Below, piece after piece: positions 43,790 through 52,473 of a DNA stretch of 64,000 nt. The stretch covers positions 1 through 64,000 of the forward strand of contig CAWESA010000022.1 in assembly GCA_963811605.1 (NCBI GenBank), written 5' to 3'. The notes beneath the pieces were generated by a model that was not told the origin of the DNA, ran no database searches, and worked only from the letters and a program-made list of their open reading frames with translations. Origin of the DNA: CAVQLX01 sp963811605 (lineage in GTDB: Bacteria > Desulfobacterota > Binatia > DP-6). The position numbers and the translations under genes were made by a program. Each line of letters opens with the position of its first letter. Positions within the stretch are counted from its first letter, which is position 1.

Positions 43790-44464
43790 ATGTCCGGGTC
43801 CGGGCTCGGATACGGTCGTTCTCTGTTCGAAGCCACGTCAATGGACGCCCTTCGCCGTAACGCGCGAGGGTGCCGCGCGTGTGACCTGTGGAAGCGCGCG
43901 ACCCAGACCGTGTTCGGTGAAGGCAGGGCGCACGCGGCGATCATGCTCGTCGGCGAGCAGCCCGGAAACGACGAGGATCTCGCGGGGCGGCCGTTCGTGG
44001 GACCCGCCGGGACGCTGCTCGAGCGCGCGCTGGTCGAAGCCGGCATCGACCGCGCTGCGGCGTACGTCACCAACGTCGTGAAGCATTTCAGCTGGACGGC
44101 GCGCGGCAAGTGGCGCATCCACAAGACGCCCAACGGGCGTGAGATCGCGGCCTGCCGGCCATGGCTCGACCGGGAGATCGCGCTGGTCGAGCCGCGCGTG
44201 ATCGTGTGTCTCGGAGCCATCGCCGCGAAGACGCTGCTCGGCGCGCAGTTCCGGGTCACTCGCGATCGTGGCCGCTTCGTTCCCGCGTCCTTGGCGCCGC
44301 ACGTGCTGGCGACGGTGCATCCGTCATCCATCCTGCGGGCCACGGATGCAGCGCATCGACACGTCGCCTTCGAGCAGTTCGTGGCCGACCTGCGTGTCGC
44401 CGCGGGCGCGCTCACAGGCGAGGACACACCTGCGATGCAGGCAGGGGGCAGAAGGTCTCGATGA
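43790..44464 (+). CDS. udgX: UdgX-type uracil-DNA glycosylase
   Basis: A 224-residue family 4/5-like uracil-DNA glycosylase of the UdgX group. GEQPG (55-59), LAGRPFVGPAGTLLERAL, VTNVVKHF and ATVHPSSIL are conserved. Cys28, Cys31 and Cys122 (CRACDLW, ACRPWL) are probable iron-sulphur ligands. The UdgX-specific loop reads GKWRIHKTP, with His111 at the position that covalently bonds uracil-DNA in the mycobacterial enzyme; the usual second residue Arg is Trp here. The start could be GTG 43787, ATG 43790 or ATG 43841. It lies between the membrane operon and the LigD pair as part of a repair island. Confidence 0.9.
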   Translation: MSGSGLGYGRSLFEATSMDALRRNARGCRACDLWKRATQTVFGEGRAHAAIMLVGEQPGNDEDLAGRPFVGPAGTLLERALVEAGIDRAAAYVTNVVKHFSWTARGKWRIHKTPNGREIAACRPWLDREIALVEPRVIVCLGAIAAKTLLGAQFRVTRDRGRFVPASLAPHVLATVHPSSILRATDAAHRHVAFEQFVADLRVAAGALTGEDTPAMQAGGRRSR

Positions 44465-44485
44465 CTGCCCGCGGCGGCGCCTGAG

Positions 44486-45235
44486 CTAGCTCTCGTCGCG
44501 AAGCAGGCGCAGCCTGGCCTCCAGGCGACGGATCTCCTCACCGTCGCGATGCGTCCGGGCGTCGCGGAGGGCGGTTTCGAGGCCTCCGTCGGTGCTGCGC
44601 AAGATGCCGGGCCGGGGTGGCAGGCGTGGCGGGCGTGCCCCATGCCGGACCGCGCCCGCCGCCGCAACGTAGCGCAGCTCCTCCCGATCGCGCGCGCTGC
44701 GCAGCAGCAGGCCGCCTCGGCTCATGTCGCCCCGCCCGACGAACTCCTCCGGGAAGAGGAGCCGGGTCCCGAAGACCTCCTGCAGCAGATCGACGTACTT
44801 CCCGGTCGCGACGCTTCCGAGCAGCACCACGTCGCAGCGAGTCCTGCCGAGGGTCGAGGCGAGCGCGCGCGCATCGCGCAGCAGCGGCCGTGTGTAGCGC
44901 GGCTCACGCCTGTCGATCGGAACGCCTGCCCAGCGCAGCAACACCTCCCGCTCGACGGGCATCTCCGGGAGGCACAGCCCCTCGCCGGCGGTGACGACGA
45001 ACACACCGGGCGCGCCCGCGGGCGGCCGCGCGAAGGTGCGCGCGTACTCGAGCTTGCCCCGGAAGTACAGTCCGCTCAGAAAGCTGAAGACCTGCCCGAG
45101 CGGCACGCCAGGGGCGAGACGGAGCGCGCGAGCGAGATCGAAGGCCGCCGCCGGGTCGAGCAGCACGCGCGCCCGCTGTCCCCCGCACGAGGCGGGCGAG
45201 AGCAGAAACACCCTGCCTGCCGCTGTCCGCGTCAC
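44486..45235 (-). CDS. Conserved protein coupled to LigD, function unknown
   Basis: A 249-residue protein whose GTG start overlaps the LigD stop codon (GTGA). It opens GRVFLLSPASCGGQRARVLL, has an Arg-rich middle and the distinctive block VVLLGSVATGKYVDLLQEVF, then RLLFPEEFVGRGDMSRGGLL. The C-terminus is a charged helical pair. I do not recognise the family. The GSVATGKY turn looks like a nucleotide- or phosphate-binding loop, but it is not a Walker motif. Translational coupling to LigD points to a role in end joining or DNA-damage handling. Confidence 0.8.
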   Translation of the reverse strand: MTRTAAGRVFLLSPASCGGQRARVLLDPAAAFDLARALRLAPGVPLGQVFSFLSGLYFRGKLEYARTFARPPAGAPGVFVVTAGEGLCLPEMPVEREVLLRWAGVPIDRREPRYTRPLLRDARALASTLGRTRCDVVLLGSVATGKYVDLLQEVFGTRLLFPEEFVGRGDMSRGGLLLRSARDREELRYVAAAGAVRHGARPPRLPPRPGILRSTDGGLETALRDARTHRDGEEIRRLEARLRLLRDES

Positions 45236-47898
45236 TGCCGGTGCGCCGGCAGCCGCTGGCGGGTGCGCGCGTAGTCCTCCCAGGGATCACGGCGCAGCGA
45301 CGACAGCCGGCGTGGCAGGTTCGACACCGTGAAGTGATCGGCGCGCAGGCGCGGCCCCAGCTCGTCCCAGGCGATCGGCGTCGACACCGGAGCGCCCCGT
45401 CGGGCCCGCGTCGAGAAGGCCGCGACCGCCGTGGCGCCGCGCAGATTGCGCAGGTAGTCGATGTAGATGCGTCCGTGGCGCTCGCTCTTCGCGACGTCGG
45501 CGGTGAACGAGCGCGGCGCGTCCCGCGCGAGATCCTCGGCCACCCGGCGCGAGAACGCCAGGCAGTCGTCCCAGCCGGGCCCGTTCTCGAGCGGAACGAC
45601 CAGGTGGAAGCCCTTCCCGCCCGTGGTCTTGATGAAGCTCTCGAGGCCCATCCCCTGCAGGTGGCCGCGCAGCGTGCGCGCCGCCTTCACGACGTCAGGC
45701 CAGGCCACGTCGTCGGCGGGATCGAGGTCGAAGATCAGGCGGTCGGGACGCTCCAGGCGCTCGAAGACGCAATTCCACGTGTGGATCTCGAGCGTCCCGA
45801 TCTGCACGAGGCCGATCAGCCCCGCGAGGTCGTCCACCACCAGGTACTCTCCCACCTTCTTCTTCTCCTGGATGCGGACGCGACGGAGCGCGGCCGGCGC
45901 CCATACGCCGACGTGCTTCTGGTAGAAGCATTCCTTCGCGAGGCCTTCGGGACAGCGCACCAGCGACGTCGGGCGTCCGCGCAGGTGCGGCAGGATCCAC
46001 TCCGCGATCGATTCGTAGAAGCGTGCCAGGTCGAGCTTGGTGATGTCCTGGGGCGGGTACAGCACGCGCTCGGGGTGCGTGATCCGGACGCCCGCCACCT
46101 GCGAGGCGTCCGGCGGGACCGCCGTGCCGGCGCGGCGCGTCCGGGCGCGCACGAACGAATGCCTCGCGCCCCGCGTCCCCCCGGTAGGCGCCGCCCGCGC
46201 GCGCGGCGCCCCGCCGGCGCCGGCAGGCCGCTCGCGCACGATCTCGCGTGCCGGCTTGTCCTCGCGCAGCCCCTTCCACGAGGGATGGCGCAGCCTGCCG
46301 TCGGGCGTCCACTCCGTGAACTCGACCTCGCCGACGAGCTCCGGGCGGGCCCAGTGCGCCCGGGAGGAGCCCGCGGGACGCCGTGCGAACGGCGAGGTGG
46401 GCTGGGCGAGCGCGTCGAGGCGGCGGCGCAGCTCGACCGCGGCCTGGCTGCTGAATCCCGTGCCGACCTTGCCGACGTAGACGAGCGTCCCGTCCTCGTC
46501 GTGCACGCCGAGGAGCAGCGCGCCGATGCCGCTCCGCTTTCCCTCGGGCTCCGTGAAGCCGCCGATCACGAACTCCTGCTCCTGGATGCACTTGGCCTTC
46601 AGCCACGCACGGCTGCGTCCCGAGACGTAGGGGGCGTCGCGGCGCTTCGACACCACACCCTCGAGCGACATGCGGCAGGCATGGCGCAGGAACGCCTCAC
46701 CGTTCCCCACCACGTGGTCGCTGTAGCGCAGCGTCGGTCCCGCGCTTCCGCCGTCGAGCAGGGCTCGCAGCGCGTCCTTGCGGTCCTCGAGCGGGGTGCC
46801 GGAGAGATCGTTGCCGTCGAGGTGGAGCAGATCGAACACGAAGTAGACGAGCTCTCCGCCGTTCTTTCCGCCGAGTGCGTTCTGGAGCGCGTTGAAGCTG
46901 GTGACCCCGTTCGGCAGCAAGACCGCGACCTCGCCGTCCAGCATCGCCGCCCGCGTCCCCAGGCGTGCTGCCGCGCGGGCCACGGCAGGCAGACGGCCCG
47001 TCCAGTCCTTGCCGTTGCGGCTCAGGAGGCGCACCGAGCCGCGCTCGATCCGGCACAGGACGCGATAGCCGTCGAACTTCATCTCGTGCAGCCATTCGTC
47101 GCCGTCGGGCGGCGCGCTCACCAGGGTCGCGAGCTGCGGCGCGACGAACGCCGGCAAGGTCGCGCGGCGGGCTCCCGGGAGCGCATCGGCATCGACCCGT
47201 CGCACCGTCTTCGAGGATGCGGTGCGACGCCGGCGAGTCGCCGGCTGGTTCGAATGCCAGACCCGGTCGCGCTGGTGCGCGATCTCGTCGAGCGCACGCC
47301 GCGTCGCGACGCTCTTCGGGAGCGCCTCGGTGACGTCGTACTCCGCCGCGGCCCGAGCCGCCTCGTCGCGCCCCTTGATCAGGAGCCAGGCCTTGCCGGC
47401 GTCCCGGCTCTCGCGCCCCCGTATCTTGACCAGGGTCCAGCGTCCGTGAAGCTTGTCGCCATGGAGGATGAACTCGAGCTTCCCTTTGGACAGTCCCCCG
47501 CGAGGATCGCCGACGGCCTGCCAGGTGCCCCGATCCCACAGCAGAACGGTGCCGCCGCCGTACTCTCCTTCCGGGATCACGCCCTCGAAGGAGCCGTAGT
47601 CGACGGGGTGATCCTCCGTGCGCACGGCGAGGCGCTTCTCGCCCGGGTCGAGGCTGGGACCCCTGGGCACGGCCCAGCTCAGCAGCACGCCGTCGAGCTC
47701 GAGACGGAAATCGTAGTGCAGGTGGCTCGCGGCGTGCTTCTGGATCACGTAGGAATCGCCGCGACGGCGGCCGCCCGTTGCGCCGCTGGGCTCGGGCGTG
47801 ACCGAGAAGTCGCGCTTGCGACGATACTCGCGCAGCTTGGCCGACCCGCGGCCGCCGGCGATCTCATGCGCAGCGACGGAAGTGGGATTGCGGATCAC
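45232..47898 (-). CDS. ligD: Multifunctional ATP-dependent DNA ligase LigD (NHEJ)
   Basis: An 888-residue protein with start GTG 47898 and a CGAGG ribosome-binding site. Domain order is phosphoesterase-ligase-polymerase. The 3'-phosphoesterase domain (about 25-190) has HAASHLHYDFRLELDG with the metal-binding His and Asp residues. The ligase domain (about 250-560) has the nucleotidyl-acceptor Lys274 in HEMKFDGYRV, then AMLDGEVAVL and EGVVSKRRDAPYVSGRSRAW. The primase-like polymerase domain (about 590-888) has RITHPERVLYPPQDITKLDL, LIFDLDPADDVAWPDV and TTGGKGFHLVVPL. It joins double-strand breaks with Ku, whose gene lies 3.6 kb away on the same strand. Order and length match Pseudomonas-type LigD. 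Confidence 0.96.
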   Translation of the reverse strand: MIRNPTSVAAHEIAGGRGSAKLREYRRKRDFSVTPEPSGATGGRRRGDSYVIQKHAASHLHYDFRLELDGVLLSWAVPRGPSLDPGEKRLAVRTEDHPVDYGSFEGVIPEGEYGGGTVLLWDRGTWQAVGDPRGGLSKGKLEFILHGDKLHGRWTLVKIRGRESRDAGKAWLLIKGRDEAARAAAEYDVTEALPKSVATRRALDEIAHQRDRVWHSNQPATRRRRTASSKTVRRVDADALPGARRATLPAFVAPQLATLVSAPPDGDEWLHEMKFDGYRVLCRIERGSVRLLSRNGKDWTGRLPAVARAAARLGTRAAMLDGEVAVLLPNGVTSFNALQNALGGKNGGELVYFVFDLLHLDGNDLSGTPLEDRKDALRALLDGGSAGPTLRYSDHVVGNGEAFLRHACRMSLEGVVSKRRDAPYVSGRSRAWLKAKCIQEQEFVIGGFTEPEGKRSGIGALLLGVHDEDGTLVYVGKVGTGFSSQAAVELRRRLDALAQPTSPFARRPAGSSRAHWARPELVGEVEFTEWTPDGRLRHPSWKGLREDKPAREIVRERPAGAGGAPRARAAPTGGTRGARHSFVRARTRRAGTAVPPDASQVAGVRITHPERVLYPPQDITKLDLARFYESIAEWILPHLRGRPTSLVRCPEGLAKECFYQKHVGVWAPAALRRVRIQEKKKVGEYLVVDDLAGLIGLVQIGTLEIHTWNCVFERLERPDRLIFDLDPADDVAWPDVVKAARTLRGHLQGMGLESFIKTTGGKGFHLVVPLENGPGWDDCLAFSRRVAEDLARDAPRSFTADVAKSERHGRIYIDYLRNLRGATAVAAFSTRARRGAPVSTPIAWDELGPRLRADHFTVSNLPRRLSSLRRDPWEDYARTRQRLPAHRQ

Positions 47899-47993
47899 GT
47901 GCGCCTCGGGCAGCTCGGCTCCTGGAAGCCGGGGTGTCCCCCGGCAGCGTCGATGTGACTGGTAGCTCGCTTCACGAAGGCCGTACAGACCCC

Positions 47994-49724
47994 ATGCACG
48001 ATGCTCCCGTGGACTTCGATCGCGACCGCTTCGCGGTCGCGCATGCGCTGCGCGAGATCGGCCAGCTGCTCGCGCTCGAGGGCAAGGACACCTATCGAGC
48101 CCGCGCATACGGCCGCGCGGCGCAGGCGATCGAGGCCCTCGCGGCCGATCTTCGAGGGCTCGCGAGCACCGGACGGTTGACGAGCATTCCGGGGATCGGC
48201 GCGCGCCTGGCCCGGACGATCGTGGAGCTGCTGGAGACCGGCACGTGCGCGCTCCTCGAGCGACTCCGTGGCCGGTATCCGCCGGGGGTGCTCGAGATGG
48301 CGACCGTGCTCGGTGTCCCGCGCCTCCGCGTGCTCCACGAGGCGCTCGGCATAGCGAGCCTGGCCCAGCTTCGCGACGCCTGCGAGTCGGGTGCCGTGCG
48401 AGGCGTACGAGGGTTCGGCGCCGCGACCGAGCGACGCATCCTCGAAGCCATCGATGCCGCCGCCGCTCGGGGCGACGCCGTGCTGCTTCCCGACGCCGAG
48501 GTCCAGGGCCAGCGCGCGCTCGCCTACCTGCGGGGCGCGCCCGTCGTCGTGCGCGTCGAGCTCGCCGGCGCGTTGCGCCGCCGGGTCGAAGCCATCGACC
48601 GGCTCGATGTGGTGGTCGCGTCGCCGGATCCGGAGTCGGCGATCGCACACGCCGTTTCGTTTCCGGCCGCGATGACGGTGCCGGATCGGCGCGAAACCGA
48701 CGCCGTGCTGCGCCCGGCGGATCGTCTGCCGATCCACGTCTGCGTCGTGCCGCCGGGCCATTTCGCGGCCGCCTGGCTGCATGCCACAGGGTCGGACGCG
48801 CACGTCGCGGCGCTCGCGAACCGCGGGCTGGCGGCGGGCATCGTGCTCGATGCCGCCGGGGCGCGCCGGCACGGTCGCGCGATGCGCCTGGCGGACGAGG
48901 CCGCGCTGTACCGGGCACTCGACCTGGCCTTCGTCCCGCCAGAGATGCGCGAGGATGCCGGCGAGGTCGAGGCGGCGGCCACCGGCTCGATCGCCGCCGA
49001 CCTGATCGAGGCAGGCGACGTGCAGGGCGCGGTGCACTGTCACACCGACTACTCCGACGGGCGCCACACGATCGAGGAGATGGCGCGTGCGGCCGAGACG
49101 CTCGGCATGCGCTACCTGACCATCACCGACCATTCCCCGACGGCGACCTACGCCGGCGGTCTGTCGGTGGACCGGCTCCGCCGGCAGTGGGATGAGCTGG
49201 CGCGGGTCCAGGAGCGCGTGAACGTCGTCCTGCTTCGTGGAACCGAGTCCGACATCCTGCGCGACGGCGCGCTGGACTTTCCCGACGCCGTGCTCCGGCA
49301 GCTCGACGTGGTGATCGCCAGCATTCACGCGCGCCACGGCCTCGACGAGGAGTCGATGACACGGCGTCTCGTGCGTGCGCTCCGCCATCCCGTGTTCAAG
49401 ATCTGGGGCCACGCGCTCGGCCGCTACATCCTCACCCGTCCGCCGGTAGCCTGCGACGTGGAGCGGGTGCTCGACGCCGCCGCCGAGTCGCGCACCGCCA
49501 TCGAGATCAACGGCGATCCGCATCGGCTCGACCTTGCGCCGCGATGGATCCGGGAGGCGCGAACGCGCGACATCCCTTTCGTGATCTCGAGCGATGCGCA
49601 CTCGTCGGGGGCGCTGTCGAACTTCCGCTTCGGCGTCGACATGGCGCGGCGCGGATGGGTGCGTCGCGCCGAGGTGCTGAACGCCCTTCCGCCCGACGCG
49701 TTCCGTACCGCGGTGCGGCCCTAG
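47994..49724 (+). CDS. PolX-family protein: intact PHP domain, degenerate polymerase site
   Basis: A 576-residue protein divergent from ligD (95 bp). Residues 1 to about 330 match DNA polymerase X (helix-hairpin-helix LTSIPGIGARLARTIVELL, LLETGTCALLERL, then the palm). The palm residues that should bind catalytic metal are altered: GS is GA (192-193), the DxD pair reads R203-L-D205, and the third Asp position is His248 (LPIHVCVVPP instead of a VDLRVVP-type strand). The C-terminal PHP domain keeps its metal motifs: VHCHTDYSDG (348 on), ITDHSPTATY, IASIHARHG, IWGHALGR and ISSDAHSSGA. I infer a nuclease or phosphoesterase that has lost polymerase activity. Start ATG 47994; a longer GTG start at 47934 is less likely. 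Confidence 0.87.
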   Translation: MHDAPVDFDRDRFAVAHALREIGQLLALEGKDTYRARAYGRAAQAIEALAADLRGLASTGRLTSIPGIGARLARTIVELLETGTCALLERLRGRYPPGVLEMATVLGVPRLRVLHEALGIASLAQLRDACESGAVRGVRGFGAATERRILEAIDAAAARGDAVLLPDAEVQGQRALAYLRGAPVVVRVELAGALRRRVEAIDRLDVVVASPDPESAIAHAVSFPAAMTVPDRRETDAVLRPADRLPIHVCVVPPGHFAAAWLHATGSDAHVAALANRGLAAGIVLDAAGARRHGRAMRLADEAALYRALDLAFVPPEMREDAGEVEAAATGSIAADLIEAGDVQGAVHCHTDYSDGRHTIEEMARAAETLGMRYLTITDHSPTATYAGGLSVDRLRRQWDELARVQERVNVVLLRGTESDILRDGALDFPDAVLRQLDVVIASIHARHGLDEESMTRRLVRALRHPVFKIWGHALGRYILTRPPVACDVERVLDAAAESRTAIEINGDPHRLDLAPRWIREARTRDIPFVISSDAHSSGALSNFRFGVDMARRGWVRRAEVLNALPPDAFRTAVRP

Positions 49725-49929
49725 CGCCCTAGCGCGACTCGCCGCTGCGCCGTCGCGCGGGCCATGCTCGAGGGCAAGGAGGATGCCTCCGGGCCGACGC
49801 CGGGGGCGCCGCTGGCAGCCCCCAGTGGAGCACCGAGCTGGGGCCGTGGGGGCCGCAGTTTCTACAATCGCTTCGGCGGCGTGCGACGGGACCTGCCTCT
49901 CCGCTGGCATGGCGCTCGCTTGAAGGAGC

Positions 49930-50313
49930 ATGGGCTCGCGTCACCAGCATCGCATTCTCCTTGTCGATGACGACGACGCCACGCGCGGCGGCATGGCCGA
50001 GCTGATGCGGCTGGACGGCTACCGGGTGGTGGAGGCCTCGGACGGCGGGGAGGCTCTGGACACGCTCCGGGCGGGCGCAGCTCCCTGCCTGGTTCTCCTC
50101 GACCTCAACATGCCGGGGATGTCGGGCTGGGAATTCCGTGCCCTGCAACGCCGCGACCGGCGGATCGCACACCTCCCCATCGTTCTGCTATCCGCCCACG
50201 GGGGCCTGGAGCAACAGGCCGAGTCGCTCCAGCTCGCAGGCTTTCTCCCCAAGCCGATCGACTTCGACCGATTGCGGTCGATGATCGAGCACACGTGCCG
50301 CCGCGCGGCATGA
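49930..50313 (+). CDS. Receiver-only response regulator
   Basis: A 127-residue CheY-like protein with AAGGAG before ATG 49930. HRILLVDDDDATRGGMAELM gives the acidic pocket, LVLLDLNMPGMSG holds the phospho-acceptor Asp58, LLSAHG carries the switch Ser, and FLPKPID holds the conserved Lys. It has no output domain, so it must act by protein contact. No histidine kinase is encoded within several kilobases. Confidence 0.93.
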   Translation: MGSRHQHRILLVDDDDATRGGMAELMRLDGYRVVEASDGGEALDTLRAGAAPCLVLLDLNMPGMSGWEFRALQRRDRRIAHLPIVLLSAHGGLEQQAESLQLAGFLPKPIDFDRLRSMIEHTCRRAA

Positions 50314-50317
50314 GGGA

Positions 50318-50464
50318 TCAGTCGGTGCAATCCGCGTGGCCGCAGTCGCACGTGTCGTGATGCGCGACGTCTTTCGACGCCGCTTCGCAGTGCTTGCTAC
50401 AGAACTTTGCCCCCTCGGTGACCGCGCACGAGCAAGCCGGATGGTTGCAGGTCTCGACGTCCAT
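50318..50464 (-). CDS. Metallothionein, 48 residues
   Basis: A short gene reading MDVETCNHPACSCAVTEG at the start and TCDCGHADCTD at the end, with KFCSKHCEA between. It has nine Cys and four His placed as in bacterial SmtA/BmtA metallothioneins (Pfam Metallothio_Pro): CxxxxCxC near the N-terminus, a central CxxxC, then CxCGHxxC. It would bind zinc, cadmium or copper in the cytoplasm. Its ATG overlaps the stop of the upstream membrane-peptide gene (TGATG), and it has no strong ribosome-binding site of its own, so translation is probably coupled. I am confident of the reading; the metal is unknown. Confidence 0.85.
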   Translation of the reverse strand: MDVETCNHPACSCAVTEGAKFCSKHCEAASKDVAHHDTCDCGHADCTD

Positions 50465-50532
50465 CACAGCCGTCCGGTGAGCAGAAGGATGATGACGATG
50501 AGCAGGATCACGCCGCCCAGTCCGTAGTACAT
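50464..50532 (-). CDS. 22-residue hydrophobic membrane peptide
   Basis: A tiny gene with a strong GGGAGGGG ribosome-binding site seven bases before ATG 50532. The product begins MYYGLGGVILL, continues as one unbroken Ile/Leu/Val helix and ends TGRL, which makes it a single transmembrane segment. Its stop codon overlaps the metallothionein start. Short proteins of this kind (DUF3309-like) are found in many proteobacterial stress operons. Function unknown. Confidence 0.7.
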   Translation of the reverse strand: MYYGLGGVILLIVIILLLTGRL

Positions 50533-50644
50533 GTTCAAACCCCTCCCGTCGGATGTTCCAGCAAGAGCCGTACCGTCCGGCCCACGATGGCGGATCAGTC
50601 GTAGGTGCGAGCGAGGCCGCGACTCGACGCGTCCTTGCTGCACG

Positions 50645-51517
50645 TCACGTGGGTGCGCCGTGCGGCGTGCGGCTGACCTTCGCGTCCCGGTCGTCACGTC
50701 GTCTCCGTCCTGGTGGCGGTCTAGCGATCAGCGTGCCAGGCCCGGTTCGGGCGCACCGGGAGGGACGCTCCGCCACCAGCGAGATCAACGTGCGCGCGTT
50801 CTCGACCGCATGACCGTCCACGTCGTTGTTGAAGTATGCGAGCACGCCGGTGCCGCCGGCGCGCTGCCGTGCGATCCATGATGCCCAGGGACCGAGCTGG
50901 GACCGTGTATAGCTGCCCCCGTATCGGACGCCGTGGAAGCGGACGTACGTGAAGTCCGTGGTGACGACCCTGGGATGGTCGGGCAGGAGATCGTGCAGAC
51001 ACAGCGCGGCCCCGTGCGCGTGCAGCAGATCGAAGAGCGTATCGCTCAGCCAGCGTGCGTCGCGCACCTCGACCGCCCAGCGCACGTCGCGTGATGTCTC
51101 CCTCAGGAACGCGTCCAGGCGTGCGAGGTCGGGAGCCCAGTTCGGCGGAAGCTGGACCAGCACGGGACCGAGCAACGATCCCAGGTGTCGCGCCCGGTCG
51201 AGGAAGCGCCGGATCGTCGCGCGCGGCGTCAGCAGCCGCTTCATGTGTGTGGCGAAGCGGCTGAACTTGACGGCGAAGACGAAGCCGGGCGGTGCCGCGT
51301 CCCGCCAGCGCTCGAACACGTGCGCTTCGGGAAGCCGATAGAAGCTGCTGTTGATCTCGACCGTGTCGAAGTGGCTCGCGTAGTGGGAGAGCCACGCCGA
51401 CGCGGGCAAGGCCGGCGGGTAGAAGCGACCCTTCCAGCTCGCGTACACGAAGCCCGAGGTGCCGATCCGGACGGCGCCGGCGCGGTCGTGATCACTGTTG
51501 GCGGAGCGGCTCGGCAC
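50645..51517 (-). CDS. DUF72 (YecE-like) protein
   Basis: A 290-residue TIM-barrel-like DUF72 protein. RIGTSGFVYASWKGRFYPPA, FDTVEINSSFYRLPE, FVFAVKFSRFATHMKRL, VLVQLPPNWAPDLARLDAFL and the late VRFHG and AYFNNDVDGHAVENARTL stretches are all signature segments. GTG 51517 is the best start I see, 20 bp after the Ku stop. The biochemical role of the family is unknown; it often lies near repair genes. The last 30 residues are basic and low-complexity. Confidence 0.9.
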   Translation of the reverse strand: MPSRSANSDHDRAGAVRIGTSGFVYASWKGRFYPPALPASAWLSHYASHFDTVEINSSFYRLPEAHVFERWRDAAPPGFVFAVKFSRFATHMKRLLTPRATIRRFLDRARHLGSLLGPVLVQLPPNWAPDLARLDAFLRETSRDVRWAVEVRDARWLSDTLFDLLHAHGAALCLHDLLPDHPRVVTTDFTYVRFHGVRYGGSYTRSQLGPWASWIARQRAGGTGVLAYFNNDVDGHAVENARTLISLVAERPSRCARTGPGTLIARPPPGRRRRDDRDAKVSRTPHGAPT

Positions 51518-51537
51518 GTGGAAGGCCGATCCGCCGA

Positions 51538-52365
51538 TCAGGCGGCCCGATGTCTGCGCGTTCCCCGACGGCCGCGTGGCGTTCCGGTTTCGGCGAGGCT
51601 TCGCTTGAGGGTCGCCATGAGGTCGACAACCTTGGCGCCTTTCCGCTCGGTCGCCTCCTCCTTGCCGGGCTCGAGCTCGAAGCGACGTTTCGAGGCGAGC
51701 AGCTTCGCGAGCGCCTCGCGGTAGACGTTGGGGTGCTCGGTGGGATCGAACTCTCCCGCCATCTGCTCGATCAGCATCCGAGCCATCTTGATCTCGGGCG
51801 CACGGACCGCCTTCTTCGGCACGTCGAGGCCCTTGGGACTGCGCAGCTCGCCGCTCTCGCGCATGACGTCGAGTGCGAGCAGGTCGGGGCCGGGCAGAAG
51901 CGCCGCCAGCAACGGCCGCGTGCGCAGGTAGAAGCGCGCGATACCCGCGCGCTTCGTCTCCAGCAACGCCTCGCGCAGCACGGCGTACGGCTTCTCGCCG
52001 CCCTTCTGCGGGGCGAGATAGTAGGGCCGTTCGAACAGCAGCGGGTTGAGGGACGAGAACTCGACGAACTCGAGCAGCTCGATCGACCGATCCCCCTCGC
52101 CGAGCTCCTCCTGGACCTTCCGGAGCTCCTCGCCCTCCACGATCGAGTACTTGCCCTCGGAGACTTCGAAGCCGCGCACGATCTCGCTCGCCGGCACCTC
52201 GACGTCCTCCTTGCTGCAGAACTTCTTGTACCGGATGGGAGCGCGGTCCTTGCGGTGCAGGAGGCGGAAGTGCACCTCCTCCGAGGCCTCGACGGCGGCG
52301 TACAGGCCGACCGGTACGGAGACCAGTCCGAAGGTCAGGTGTCCGGTCCAGATCGCTCGCGGCAT
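51538..52365 (-). CDS. ku: Ku protein (NHEJ DNA-end binding)
   Basis: A 275-residue bacterial Ku. MPRAIWTGHLTFGLVSVPVG is the hallmark start, followed by VHFRLLHRKDRAPIRYKKFC and VVEGEE-type strands. The homodimer threads onto broken DNA ends and recruits LigD. The C-terminal 40 residues are a basic tail (ATERKGAKVVDLMATLKRSL, then an Arg-rich end) used to contact DNA and the ligase. It is followed by DUF72 on the same strand. Confidence 0.97.
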   Translation of the reverse strand: MPRAIWTGHLTFGLVSVPVGLYAAVEASEEVHFRLLHRKDRAPIRYKKFCSKEDVEVPASEIVRGFEVSEGKYSIVEGEELRKVQEELGEGDRSIELLEFVEFSSLNPLLFERPYYLAPQKGGEKPYAVLREALLETKRAGIARFYLRTRPLLAALLPGPDLLALDVMRESGELRSPKGLDVPKKAVRAPEIKMARMLIEQMAGEFDPTEHPNVYREALAKLLASKRRFELEPGKEEATERKGAKVVDLMATLKRSLAETGTPRGRRGTRRHRAA

Positions 52366-52473
52366 GATGAAGCAAGCGAGGCGCGTGCCAGCGGCTCTAG
52401 GTGGTCCGCGGGCTGCCTGGAGGTCGGTTTTGTAGAAATGTCAGGGGCGATATCAGGAGCCGGGCGAAAGCGC

